Positions 17,380 to 25,891 of a stretch of 64,000 nucleotides of DNA are shown one piece after another. The notes beneath the pieces were generated by a model. That model searched no databases. It had not been told where the DNA came from and saw only the letters and a list, made by a program, of their open reading frames with translations. A program made the translations under genes and the position numbers. Within the stretch, counting starts at the first letter, position 1. Each line of letters starts with the position of its first letter. The stretch is from JAGPCK01 sp041675505 (lineage in GTDB: Bacteria; Bacteroidota; Bacteroidia; UKL13-3): assembly GCA_041675505.1 (NCBI GenBank), contig JBAYTR010000002.1:62001-126000 (forward strand), given 5' to 3'.

Positions 17380-18738
17380 ATGAAAAAAGTACAATATGAA
17401 CGGCCGGTAATTCAGCGTTTGAATACCGGGGTGATGAATAAATTTGGTACACGCACAGAATATGCTCCAGTAACTCACATTGACGGAGTATCTGTAAAAG
17501 AGATGATCAAAGAATATGGCTCTCCGTTATTTGTTATCTCTGAAAAAACCATTCGTGAAACTTATAAAGATGCGAACCGCGCTTTTAAAACAAGATATCC
17601 CAAGGTACAGTTTGCCTGGAGTTACAAAACCAACTACGTAAATGCCGTATGCAATGTATTCCACCAGGAGGGTTCCTGGGCTGAGGTAGTATCAGGATTT
17701 GAATATGCCAAAGCAATAGGCAACGGAGTACCCGGAAATAAAATCATTTTCAACGGGCCGGATAAAACTGAGGAAGAATTACGAACAGCGATTAACAATC
17801 AATCTCCCATTCACATTGACCACTTAGATGAACTTTACCTGATAAAAGAACTGGCGGTGGAAATGAAAAAACGCCCCAAGGTTGCCATTCGGGTAAATAT
17901 GGACACAGGCGTTTACCCAATGTGGGACAGGTTCGGATTCAACTATGAAAACGGAAGTGCCTGGGATGCCATCAATAAAATTATCCTGACTGATACTATG
18001 GACCTGATGGGGTTACACTGCCACATCGGGACATTTATGCTGGCTCCGAGTGCTTACGCCATTGCAGCCTCTAAAATGTGTGATCTAGCGCTGGGCATTA
18101 AAAAGAAATTCAAAAAGAATATCTCCTACATTGACATGGGTGGAGGTTTTGCCTCTAAGAATACGCTCAAGGGTTCTTATCTTCAGGGTATTGATGCCTC
18201 TCCTTCTTTTGACCAATTTGCTGAGGCCATTTGTACCGCAATACTCAATGCAGGTTTTGTAGAAGATGATCTGCCTATGCTTATTCTGGAAACCGGAAGA
18301 GCTTTAATTGATGATGCAGGATACCTGCTTGGAACTGTACTGTCAAACAAACGTCTGTCTGACGGAAGGCGAGCCACCATCATGGACTTTGGAGTAAATG
18401 TAATGTTTACCTCCTTCTGGTACGACCATAAAATCAGCCCTGCCCAGGAGTTCAGTCAGTACACCGAAGATGCCGTGCTTTACGGACCTCTTTGCATGAA
18501 CATTGACGTAGTTCGTGAACACGTTACCCTACCACCACTTAAGCGAGACGACAATGTAGTGGTACATACCGTAGGCGCCTATAACATGACCCAATGGATG
18601 CAATTCATTTCCCTTCGCCCCGCCATTGTAATGATTGACATGAACGAAAAAACTCATTTAATCAGAAAAAGAGAAACGTTAGAAAGTATTGACCGTGAAG
18701 AAAAAATTCCCGAATATTTGCAATCGTTTAAATTGTAA
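17380..18738 (+). CDS. PLP fold-III decarboxylase-like enzyme with leader-like N-terminus
   Basis: A 452-residue alanine-racemase-fold (type III) PLP protein related to diaminopimelate and ornithine decarboxylases. The PLP lysine is in WSYKTNY. Other family sites are LHCHIGT, the Gly-rich DMGGGF, ILETGRALI and YGPLCMNID, which keeps the catalytic-loop cysteine of meso-diaminopimelate decarboxylase. The domain starts near residue 40 (YGSPLFVISE). The first ~25 residues are unlike a normal N-terminus: MKKVQYERPVIQRLNTG, then MNKFG, resembling RiPP leader peptides with a YxxP motif. Context (PqqD-like protein, ATP-grasp) supports a role in amino-acid or peptide modification, not lysine biosynthesis. 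The substrate is unknown. Confidence 0.82.
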   Translation: MKKVQYERPVIQRLNTGVMNKFGTRTEYAPVTHIDGVSVKEMIKEYGSPLFVISEKTIRETYKDANRAFKTRYPKVQFAWSYKTNYVNAVCNVFHQEGSWAEVVSGFEYAKAIGNGVPGNKIIFNGPDKTEEELRTAINNQSPIHIDHLDELYLIKELAVEMKKRPKVAIRVNMDTGVYPMWDRFGFNYENGSAWDAINKIILTDTMDLMGLHCHIGTFMLAPSAYAIAASKMCDLALGIKKKFKKNISYIDMGGGFASKNTLKGSYLQGIDASPSFDQFAEAICTAILNAGFVEDDLPMLILETGRALIDDAGYLLGTVLSNKRLSDGRRATIMDFGVNVMFTSFWYDHKISPAQEFSQYTEDAVLYGPLCMNIDVVREHVTLPPLKRDDNVVVHTVGAYNMTQWMQFISLRPAIVMIDMNEKTHLIRKRETLESIDREEKIPEYLQSFKL

Positions 18739-18752
18739 ACGACCTGACCATT

Positions 18753-20951
18753 TTGGACCTTATAAACAAGCATAACCTCAAAACAACCGCGCAAGCTGTC
18801 ATTAACAGCTATGCACAAATGTTTTTTTCCAATAACCGTTGGCTGGCAGTTTTACTTTTGCTGGCCTCTTTTGTTGACCCTTACACCGGAACCAGCGGAC
18901 TAATTGCTTTACTGGCCTCTGTGCTTGCGGCACGATGGTTACGCTTTAATTACAGCTACATCATCAGCGGTACCTACACCTACAATAGCCTTATGGTGGG
19001 ACTTGCCTTGGGGGTGTATTACAATTTTAATCTGCAGTTTTTTGTAGTGCTTGTTTTAGCTGCGGTGTTTACTTTACTGGTGAGCGTGTGGCTGGCTAAT
19101 GTTACCCTTAAATCAAACACCCCGTTTCTAAGTTTACCGTTTATTGCCGGTGTGTGGTTGGTCTTACTGAGCACACGTACTTACTCGGCTATAGGGTTAA
19201 GCGACAGGGGCATTTATACCATCAACGAAATATGGCACTATGGCGGAGAACAGATGGTGAACCTTTACAACACCATTGAACAGATCAAACTCCCCTCTTT
19301 TGTTGAAGTCTATTTCAAATCACTCGGAGCTATTTATTTTCAGTACAACATTATAGCAGGTGTTCTTATTGCCATCGGATTATTGTTGCATTCACGCATT
19401 GCATTTTTACTTTCCCTTGTGGGTTTTATGACCGGGTACCTGTTTTACTATTTTCTGCAAGGCAACATGGCGGAAGTTGAATACAGTTACATCGGCTTTA
19501 ATTTTATCCTCTCGGCTATTGCCATTGGAGGCTTTTTTCTTATTCCCTCTACACGCTCCTTTTTGCTGGTCATCATATCCACTCCGCTTATTGTATTGCT
19601 CATAAATGCCATTGGCGGATTATTGGCTGTGTATCAGTTGCCCATGTATTCCCTTCCCTTCACACTGATGGTGATGCTGCTTATGTTCACCCTGCGCTTA
19701 CGTAATGCGGGCAGCCAGCCTGAGCTAGTGTATCAGCAAAATTATTCTCCGGAAAAAAACCTCTACAAGCACCTTAATCAGAAAGAACGTTTTCAGCATG
19801 ACACCTACTTTCATATCCAGTTACCTTTTTATGGAAAGTGGAGCGTATCCCAGTCGCATGACGGAAAACTCACTCACAAAGAAGACTGGAAATATGCCTG
19901 GGACTTTGTGGTAACAGATGACAACAGACGCACATTCAGGTTACCCGGCACTGATGTTACAGATTTTTATTGCTACAATTTACCTGTGCTGGCGCCTGCA
20001 GCCGGTTACATTGTTGAAGCCTTAGACGGCATTGAAGACAATGCCATAGGCAACGTTAATCTAGAACGCAACTGGGGAAATACCATCATCATTAAACACA
20101 GCGAGTTACTCTATAGTAAACTCAGTCATTTAAAAGAAGGATCTTTTAAAGTAAAAGCAGGTGATTATGTAAAAAAGGGAGAACTGCTCGCAACTTGTGG
20201 GAACTCAGGCCGCTCGCCTGAACCTCACATACATTTCCAATTGCAATCAACACCCTACATTGGTTCCAAAACACTGCTGCATCCTATCAGCTACTACATC
20301 AGTCACCAAGCAGATAAAAACATTTTTCATTCCTTTACACATCCTCAGGAGAATGAACTTATCTCTCGGGTAGTGACTAACAGGCTGCTTAAAGATGCTT
20401 TCAATTTTGTACCCGGAGAAATATTTCATATAGAAACAACGGATGATTCAAAGAACAAAATATTACTTAAATGGGAAGCCGGTGTTGATGCTTGGAACAA
20501 TGCTTACCTCTATTGTCACCACTCAAAATCTACGGCTTGGTTGGTAAACAATGAAACCCTGCACTATTTCACCGATTTTGAAGGAGACCGCAACTCAGTA
20601 CTTTATAATTTTTACCTCGCTGCGCATAAAATATTGCTCGGATATTACGAGCATACCGAGGTAAAAGACACCTTGCCCATTCAGGGTTTGTATTCAGGCG
20701 GATTAAAATTTGTGCAGGATGTATGTGCGCCATTTTATGTGTTTCTTAAAAGCGAATACAAATCAACTTTTACGGCTATTGACGACCCCACTCACCCTTC
20801 GTTTATAGAATTGCATTCGTCAGTCACCATACGCAAGGGTAGTTTTATTAAAAGACAAATAGAGTTTGAGCTCCGATTGAGTGAAAATAAGCTTCAACAC
20901 CTTAGCATAAAAGAAAAAGGAAAAACAAAGAATGCGCAATGGGTAGGCTGA
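18753..20951 (+). CDS. Urea-transporter-fold membrane protein fused to M23 peptidase domain
   Basis: A 732-residue fusion. Residues about 1-330 contain about ten hydrophobic segments with the two-fold repeat of urea transporters: DPYTG and YNSLMVGLALG in the first half, GFNFILSAIAIGGFF in the second. Residues about 360-510 are an M23 (LytM-like) domain: His/Asp in SHDGKLTHKEDWKYAWDF, a Ser-His region YSKLSHLKEG, and the PHIHFQ metal motif near residue 491. A C-terminal ~210-residue region is unrecognised. M23 enzymes cut peptidoglycan cross-links; some are inactive scaffolds, but the metal residues seem kept here. The start is a TTG 14 bases after the PLP gene; an ATG at 18819 is an alternative. 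The 3' end overlaps the next gene by 13 bases. Confidence 0.8.
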   Translation: MDLINKHNLKTTAQAVINSYAQMFFSNNRWLAVLLLLASFVDPYTGTSGLIALLASVLAARWLRFNYSYIISGTYTYNSLMVGLALGVYYNFNLQFFVVLVLAAVFTLLVSVWLANVTLKSNTPFLSLPFIAGVWLVLLSTRTYSAIGLSDRGIYTINEIWHYGGEQMVNLYNTIEQIKLPSFVEVYFKSLGAIYFQYNIIAGVLIAIGLLLHSRIAFLLSLVGFMTGYLFYYFLQGNMAEVEYSYIGFNFILSAIAIGGFFLIPSTRSFLLVIISTPLIVLLINAIGGLLAVYQLPMYSLPFTLMVMLLMFTLRLRNAGSQPELVYQQNYSPEKNLYKHLNQKERFQHDTYFHIQLPFYGKWSVSQSHDGKLTHKEDWKYAWDFVVTDDNRRTFRLPGTDVTDFYCYNLPVLAPAAGYIVEALDGIEDNAIGNVNLERNWGNTIIIKHSELLYSKLSHLKEGSFKVKAGDYVKKGELLATCGNSGRSPEPHIHFQLQSTPYIGSKTLLHPISYYISHQADKNIFHSFTHPQENELISRVVTNRLLKDAFNFVPGEIFHIETTDDSKNKILLKWEAGVDAWNNAYLYCHHSKSTAWLVNNETLHYFTDFEGDRNSVLYNFYLAAHKILLGYYEHTEVKDTLPIQGLYSGGLKFVQDVCAPFYVFLKSEYKSTFTAIDDPTHPSFIELHSSVTIRKGSFIKRQIEFELRLSENKLQHLSIKEKGKTKNAQWVG

Positions 20952-22081
20952 AACTCGTGTTTATGTTGTGTTGTATGTTAGTTACATTAAAATCAGCGGC
21001 TCAAACAGACACGCTCACAACAGAGCAGGTTGATGCTCAATCCTACAGCCTGTACTTAGAACAAAACTGGAAAGTATTAGCTGCGTATACTGAAGATGTG
21101 CTTAGCCGTAACATTGATTTCTATTACCTGAGATTAAGAGGTGGCGTTGCGTATTATGAACTGGAGCAATACCGCAGGGCCACTGTTCATTTTGAAAGGG
21201 CGCAACAGATGAACCCGTTTGAAACAACCGCAAATGAATATCTTTACTGGTGCTATACCTATACCGGCAGAACAGAAGAAGCCCTGAAACTTTCAAAAAA
21301 AAATAACCCCAACTTTAAAATCCCGATAATCTATTCGGTAACAACTGAAGCCGGAATAAAAATAAGCAGCAATCAGAGTCTTGCGAACAATATGCATTAC
21401 GGCTTTGCCGGTGTGAACCACCGGGTAAAAAATGCGTTCACACTCTTTCATGGGTTTACTTACTTACAACAGGAAACGCATTGGGGAAATTACACCCAAT
21501 ACCAGTATTACCTAAAGGCCCGACTACCTGTGAAAAAAGGCTGGTACATACAACCGGCAATACATCTGGTGCAGCTTTATGCAGCTCCCTACAACAAAGA
21601 CTTTTATGCTCTGGGAAACCTCAGCATAGAAAAACAACTCTCCCGATTCATTTTTGCTGCAGGATATAATTATTCCGACTTTTTTAATCGTTACCAGCAC
21701 CAGAGCAATGTCTCTGTCACCTGGTTTTCTATCAAAAAACAAACGGTATGGATTACCTGCACCCCGACTTATCTTAACATAGAGACGCAGTCTTCCCGCT
21801 TATTTGTATCTGCTAACATGGGGTACTCGTTTAAAAATAAATCTACTCTTCAAGTTTCCACCATGAACGGAGGAGCCAGAAACTTTAGTGAAGCCAACGG
21901 TTTTCTCGTCAACAATTCCGTTGACCTTATTAAAAACAAATACGCACTCCAGTACAATTACCCGCTAACCCCCAAGAAAGAAATCTACGGAATTGCGGTA
22001 ACCGAACAACGTGAAGAATTTTTCACGCTTCAAAACATTCATTACCATTCCCTCATTATCGGATTAAGATACAAACCCTAA
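20939..22081 (+). CDS. Exported TPR protein with C-terminal outer-membrane beta-barrel
   Basis: A 380-residue protein with a signal peptide (about residues 1-22, ending SAAQ). Residues about 30-130 have two to three TPR-like helix pairs (VAYYELEQYRRATVHFERAQQMNP). Residues about 140-380 are alternating amphipathic strands rich in Tyr, Asn and aromatic residues, with a final strand ending GLRYKP, typical of a small outer-membrane barrel. This TPR-plus-barrel layout is like YaiO-type outer-membrane proteins. It overlaps the urea-transporter/M23 gene by 13 bases, so it should be made together with it, and it may form the outer-membrane end of the same system. No enzymatic motif is present. Confidence 0.72.
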   Translation: MGRLKLVFMLCCMLVTLKSAAQTDTLTTEQVDAQSYSLYLEQNWKVLAAYTEDVLSRNIDFYYLRLRGGVAYYELEQYRRATVHFERAQQMNPFETTANEYLYWCYTYTGRTEEALKLSKKNNPNFKIPIIYSVTTEAGIKISSNQSLANNMHYGFAGVNHRVKNAFTLFHGFTYLQQETHWGNYTQYQYYLKARLPVKKGWYIQPAIHLVQLYAAPYNKDFYALGNLSIEKQLSRFIFAAGYNYSDFFNRYQHQSNVSVTWFSIKKQTVWITCTPTYLNIETQSSRLFVSANMGYSFKNKSTLQVSTMNGGARNFSEANGFLVNNSVDLIKNKYALQYNYPLTPKKEIYGIAVTEQREEFFTLQNIHYHSLIIGLRYKP

Positions 22082-22086
22082 ATACC

Positions 22087-22698
22087 ATGAATAAAATATT
22101 TTTCATCACCTCCCTGATTTTCGCCCTCACATTTAATGCCTTTGCACAAAAAGATAAAATTACTGAAGCCTTTGCGAAAAGCTACCAACTGGAAAAAGTA
22201 GCCGATTACAAAGGCGCCATTGCAACGCTTAAAGAAGCTTACGGTGAAGGAAATTATGAACTCAACCTGCGATTGGGTTGGCTGAGTTATATGGCCGGTT
22301 TACACAATGAGTCAATGAACTATTACACCAAAGCCACTGCGCAAATGCCTTATTCTATTGAGGCCAAGTTGGGTTATGTCAATCCGGCTTCGGCTTTGGG
22401 AATGTGGGACAAAGTGATTGACCAGTATGTAAAAATATTAGCCATTGACCCGCAAAATACTGTGGTCAATTACCGCATGGGACTTATCCATTACAACAAA
22501 AAAGACTACAAAAATGCTTTCCGCTATTTTGAAAAAGTAGCGAACCTGTATCCGTTTGATTACGACAATACGTTGATGTATGCCTGGACCAATTTTCAAC
22601 TGGGCAAACTGCGCGAAGCCAAATTGCTTTTCAATAAAGTACTGCTCATGTCGCCTGATGATAAATCTGCTTTAGAAGGTTTATCTTTGATTAAATAA
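22087..22698 (+). CDS. Exported tetratricopeptide repeat protein
   Basis: A 203-residue protein with a signal peptide (about residues 1-20, ending NAFAQ) and about four TPR units over residues 25-200. Each has the small/large residue pattern, for example MGLIHYNKKDYKNAFRYFEK and LMYAWTNFQLGKLREAKLLF. It begins five bases after the barrel gene and its TPRs resemble those of that protein, so the two may interact in the periplasm. TPR proteins act as assembly scaffolds; nothing more specific can be said. The stop overlaps the start of the DUF1801 gene by one base (TAATG). Confidence 0.78.
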   Translation: MNKIFFITSLIFALTFNAFAQKDKITEAFAKSYQLEKVADYKGAIATLKEAYGEGNYELNLRLGWLSYMAGLHNESMNYYTKATAQMPYSIEAKLGYVNPASALGMWDKVIDQYVKILAIDPQNTVVNYRMGLIHYNKKDYKNAFRYFEKVANLYPFDYDNTLMYAWTNFQLGKLREAKLLFNKVLLMSPDDKSALEGLSLIK

Positions 22699-23057
22699 TG
22701 GACAAAAAAGTAGAACAATTTCTGATGAATCTCCCGCAGGAGAAAAGACTTATCACGCTCTTTTACCGGGAACAAATTTTGGCATTGAGCCCTGATATCA
22801 AAGAGGCCATCAAATGGAATAACCTCACTTTTATTTACAAAGGAAATCTGGCCTTTATTTACACTTACGCTACTACGGTGTACATGAACCTGGGCTTTTT
22901 TAACGGCACCGGACTTACTGATGAAAAAGAGTTGTTGGAAGGCACAGGCAAAGGGATGCGCCACGTTAAACTTTACTCGGCTGATAATGCACTGGTGGAA
23001 CCCATCTTGCAATGGATGAAAGAAGCGATGCTGATAAATGAAAAAAGCCCGAAGTAA
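22698..23057 (+). CDS. DUF1801 (YdhG-like) domain protein
   Basis: A 119-residue cytoplasmic protein. The stretch KEAIKWNNLTFIYKGNLAFIYTYATTVYMNLGFF, here cited by position (about residues 35-68), and the later GTGKGMRHVKLYSAD match the DUF1801/YdhG family, whose biochemical role is not settled. The conserved Lys-Trp, Tyr and Arg-His positions are kept. Its ATG overlaps the stop of the TPR gene by one base. The transcription terminator of the run overlaps its own stop codon, so this is the last gene of the co-directional series. It may be only a passenger in the operon. Confidence 0.8.
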   Translation: MDKKVEQFLMNLPQEKRLITLFYREQILALSPDIKEAIKWNNLTFIYKGNLAFIYTYATTVYMNLGFFNGTGLTDEKELLEGTGKGMRHVKLYSADNALVEPILQWMKEAMLINEKSPK

Positions 23058-23068
23058 ATCGGGCTTTT
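23043..23068. terminator. Bidirectional terminator between the DUF1801 gene and dnaJ
   Basis: A ten-base perfect stem (23043-23052 with 23059-23068) and a six-base loop. The loop contains the TAA stop of the DUF1801 gene. T runs follow on both strands, the minus-strand one being stronger, so it should end both the plus-strand operon and the dnaJ transcript. Confidence 0.88.
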
Positions 23069-23091
23069 GCATATTTTTTATTCTATTTTAT

Positions 23092-24213
23092 TTATCCGTG
23101 AAAGAACTCACGCATTCTGTCAAAGAATCCTTTATCGGCATTTGTGGGTTTAGGATGAAAGTTTTCTGACTTCATCATCTTCTCCAATATCTGTTTCTCT
23201 TCAGAAGAAAGTTTCTTAGGCGTCCACACACTTATTTGTACCAGTTGATCACCTCTGCCATATCCGTTCACGCTGGGTAAACCCTTGCCTTTTAAACGCA
23301 GTATTTTACCCGCTTGCGTACCTGCATCAATTTTGATTTTCACTTTACCGTCTACTGTCGGCACTTCTATCTGCGTGCCTAAAGCTGCTTCAGGGAAACT
23401 GATAAAATGCTCGTACACCACATTATTCCCGTCACGTTTCAGGTTTTCATCTTCTATCTCTTCTACCAGCACAATCAAATCACCTGCCGGTCCACCACCC
23501 GGGCCTACATTTCCTTTGCTGCTTACTGAAAGTTGCATGCCTTCTGCCACACCTGCCGGAATGTTTATTTCCACCAACTCTTCTTTGCTCACCAGTCCGT
23601 TGTTGTCAACGCCCGATGGTTTTGATTCAATGCTTTTACCTGCTCCGCCACAGGCAGGGCAAGGTGATGTGGTAGCCATTTGACCGAGGAAGGTATTGGT
23701 TACCCTGCGTACCTGACCGGCTCCGTTACAAGTAGTACAGGTTTTGAATTTTACCCCGTCAGCCAAAACTAAACGGTTGTATTTTATTTTTTTATTGACG
23801 CCCTGAGCTATTTCCTGAATAGTGAGTTTTACACGCACACGAATATTGGTTCCGATGTTGGCTCTGCGACCGCCTCTTCCGCCTCCGCCACCAAAAAATC
23901 CTTCAAACGGACTCCCTTCTCCAAACACATCTCCGAACTGGCTGAATATATCATCCATATTCATTCCGCCACCACCATAGCCGCCATTACCCATTCCGGC
24001 ATGGCCAAACTGGTCGTACTTTCTGCGCTTATCTGCGTCACTTAAAACTTCGTAGGCTTCAGCAGCTTCTTTGAACTTTTCTTCTGCTTCTTTATTGCCG
24101 GGGTTTTTATCCGGGTGAAACTTGATGGCCATCTGGCGGTATGCCTTTTTAATATCCGCCTCTGATGCGCCCTTACTTACACCTAATATTTCGTAAAAAT
24201 CTCTTTTTGCCAT
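23092..24213 (-). CDS. dnaJ: Chaperone DnaJ
   Basis: A 373-residue Hsp40. The J domain (residues 1-70) holds the HPD motif in KFHPDKNPG, followed by a Gly-rich linker to about residue 125. The zinc region has only two CxxCxGxG motifs (CTTCNGAG and CPACGGAG) instead of the usual four, so just one zinc site can form. The C-terminal substrate-binding domains follow (about 200-345). DnaJ delivers unfolded clients to DnaK and stimulates its ATPase. It follows grpE by 13 bases, so grpE-dnaJ form an operon; dnaK is not in the window. The two-motif zinc region is, as I recall, common in Bacteroidota DnaJ, so it is not a defect. Confidence 0.96.
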   Translation of the reverse strand: MAKRDFYEILGVSKGASEADIKKAYRQMAIKFHPDKNPGNKEAEEKFKEAAEAYEVLSDADKRRKYDQFGHAGMGNGGYGGGGMNMDDIFSQFGDVFGEGSPFEGFFGGGGGRGGRRANIGTNIRVRVKLTIQEIAQGVNKKIKYNRLVLADGVKFKTCTTCNGAGQVRRVTNTFLGQMATTSPCPACGGAGKSIESKPSGVDNNGLVSKEELVEINIPAGVAEGMQLSVSSKGNVGPGGGPAGDLIVLVEEIEDENLKRDGNNVVYEHFISFPEAALGTQIEVPTVDGKVKIKIDAGTQAGKILRLKGKGLPSVNGYGRGDQLVQISVWTPKKLSSEEKQILEKMMKSENFHPKPTNADKGFFDRMREFFHG

Positions 24214-24226
24214 TGTTTCGTTTTGA

Positions 24227-24835
24227 TTATTCGCCTACTACAACTTTGGCAAAGCGAACTACTTTATCATTGAGAAAATATCCTTTTTCTACTTCATCAA
24301 TCACCTTACCCTTTAGCTCTTCTGATGGGGCTGGAATATTGGTAATTGCTTCATGAAAATCAATGTTGAAAGGCTGACCAATCGATTCTATCGGCTTCAC
24401 TCCTTTTGATACCATAATGTTTTTGAACTTGGTATAAATAAGTTCGACACCTTCTTTCAAGGCTGTAACATCATTGGCATTTTCAAATGCTTTAAATGCA
24501 CGCTCAAAATCATCCAGAACCGGTAACATGGAAACCACCGTTTCTTTATTGGCTGAACCCATTAAATCCAACCGTTCTTTGGCTGTTCTACGTTTGTAAT
24601 TATCGAACTCAGCAAAAAGGCGAATGTACTTGTCATTTAGCTGATCAATTTCCTGCTTCATTAACTCTTCGGGAGTAGGAGAAGTCTCTGCTGAATCACC
24701 TGCATTATTTTCAGTTGAATCATTTACGGCTGACACTTCTTCAGTGTTATGAGGCTGTTGACCGTTGTTCAGGTTATCACTCCCTGATACGTCATTCTGT
24801 TGCTGTTGTTCGTTTTTTACGTCTTGCTCGTTCAT
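24227..24835 (-). CDS. grpE: Nucleotide exchange factor GrpE
   Basis: About 202 residues. A disordered Gln/Asn/Glu-rich N-terminus (residues 1-65) precedes a long helix (LMKQEIDQLNDKYIRLFAEF) and the GrpE head (PVLDDFERAF, then FNIDFHEAI, ending VRFAKVVVGE). GrpE speeds ADP release from DnaK. I set the start at the ATG 24835. Longer starts at 24856 and 24913 are open, but a TACTTTTG promoter box lies at 24863-24870, so the longest form would begin upstream of the promoter. dnaJ follows after 13 bases. Confidence 0.93.
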   Translation of the reverse strand: MNEQDVKNEQQQQNDVSGSDNLNNGQQPHNTEEVSAVNDSTENNAGDSAETSPTPEELMKQEIDQLNDKYIRLFAEFDNYKRRTAKERLDLMGSANKETVVSMLPVLDDFERAFKAFENANDVTALKEGVELIYTKFKNIMVSKGVKPIESIGQPFNIDFHEAITNIPAPSEELKGKVIDEVEKGYFLNDKVVRFAKVVVGE

Positions 24836-24862
24836 ATCTTTTTTCTTCCAAAACATTTCGGG

Positions 24863-24870
24863 CAAAAGTA
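24863..24870 (-). promoter_or_regulatory. -7 promoter box for grpE-dnaJ
   Basis: TACTTTTG on the minus strand, 27 bases before the chosen grpE ATG. The upstream region is T/G-rich but lacks a TTG at the exact 19-base spacing. No CIRCE-like inverted repeat is seen, so heat-shock control by HrcA is not supported here. Confidence 0.5.
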
Positions 24871-24919
24871 GCCAAAAACGAAGCCAAAAGGGGGAATGCT
24901 GACAGTTTGACAAGGATTA

Positions 24920-25891
24920 TTAAGCCCTGAAGGAGCTGATTTCCCCTTCATCCTGCTGATTCATGCAGTTGAAATGCCCCTTAGGACATTGCGCATAACC
25001 GATTTTAGAGCAGGGGCGGCACGACAATCCCTTCACTTCAGCTACCAGGTGATTTACCTTATCTTCACCAAAATACGGATACATGCCCAATTCTGGAACG
25101 GTGTTTCCCCATACTGAAACGATGGGCTTTTTGAAAGCCGCGGCTATGTGCATAAGGCCGGTATCGTGCGTAATGACCCAGGCAGATTTTTTCACCGCAT
25201 AAGCAGATTGATGTAAAGTGAGTTGTCCGCACCTATTCACCACATGTTTGCCGGCCTGAGCTGCTATCCACTCCCCGTCTTCCTGTTCTGTTTTACCCCC
25301 AAGCAAAACCACTTGCGTTGAAATCTGCCGGCAGATGGAAGCTATCTTTTCTTTGGGCAAACGTTTAGTGGCGTGGGTGGCTCCTATAACAAAAGCAACA
25401 AAAGGAACACCGGGCAAAAGAGGTTGCGTTTTCTGAGCCACTGTTTCGGGCATAAAATAATCCAGTCCGGCCCCATCGTTTTTTACACCCAATGATTGAA
25501 CGGTATGGAGGTAACGGTCAACAATATGAACCTCAGGCATACGGTTAAGATGCATGTTAACGAGTAACCATTTCTGAAAATTCAGTTTATCAAAGCTGGA
25601 GGATTTTACACCACTTAAGGCAAGTTTTATTCTCAGTGAGCGTAGGTTATTGTGGAGGTCAATGAGGTAATCGAAGTTCTCTGCTTTTAACTCCGCAATA
25701 GTTTCAGCAATAGAGTCAGCGAGGTAATGTGTTTTATCAATGTATGGATTATGTTCCACTACCGCTTTAAACTGCGGTTTGGTAAGAAAATGAACCTCGG
25801 CATGTGGTACTTGCTTTTTAATGCAACGCACTACCGGTGAGGTGAGCACTATATCTCCGATGGAACTGAAACGTATAACAAGAATCTTCAT
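24920..25891 (-). CDS. Glycosyltransferase family 9 (heptosyltransferase-like)
   Basis: A 323-residue GT-B enzyme of the ADP-heptose:LPS heptosyltransferase family. The N-terminus ILVIRFSSIGDIVLTSPVVR is the family hallmark. The C-terminal donor-binding part has HDTGLMHIAAAFKKPIVSVWGNT and, near the end, a Cys-rich stretch (CRPCSKIGYAQCPKGHFNCM) seen in some members. It should add heptose or a related sugar to the inner core of lipopolysaccharide on the cytoplasmic face. An ADP-heptose epimerase gene is present elsewhere in the window (44.6 kb), so the donor can be made. Its start overlaps the polX stop by four bases. Confidence 0.87.
   Translation of the reverse strand: MKILVIRFSSIGDIVLTSPVVRCIKKQVPHAEVHFLTKPQFKAVVEHNPYIDKTHYLADSIAETIAELKAENFDYLIDLHNNLRSLRIKLALSGVKSSSFDKLNFQKWLLVNMHLNRMPEVHIVDRYLHTVQSLGVKNDGAGLDYFMPETVAQKTQPLLPGVPFVAFVIGATHATKRLPKEKIASICRQISTQVVLLGGKTEQEDGEWIAAQAGKHVVNRCGQLTLHQSAYAVKKSAWVITHDTGLMHIAAAFKKPIVSVWGNTVPELGMYPYFGEDKVNHLVAEVKGLSCRPCSKIGYAQCPKGHFNCMNQQDEGEISSFRA

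Noticed and set aside
22596..23072. A 158-codon minus-strand frame opposite the TPR and DUF1801 genes
   Set aside because: It runs antisense across two well-supported genes and the terminator, and shows no domain pattern.
23092..24213. DnaJ with only two zinc motifs seen as a damaged gene
   Set aside because: The frame is intact and the flanking regions are full length. A two-motif form is, as far as I recall, normal in this phylum.
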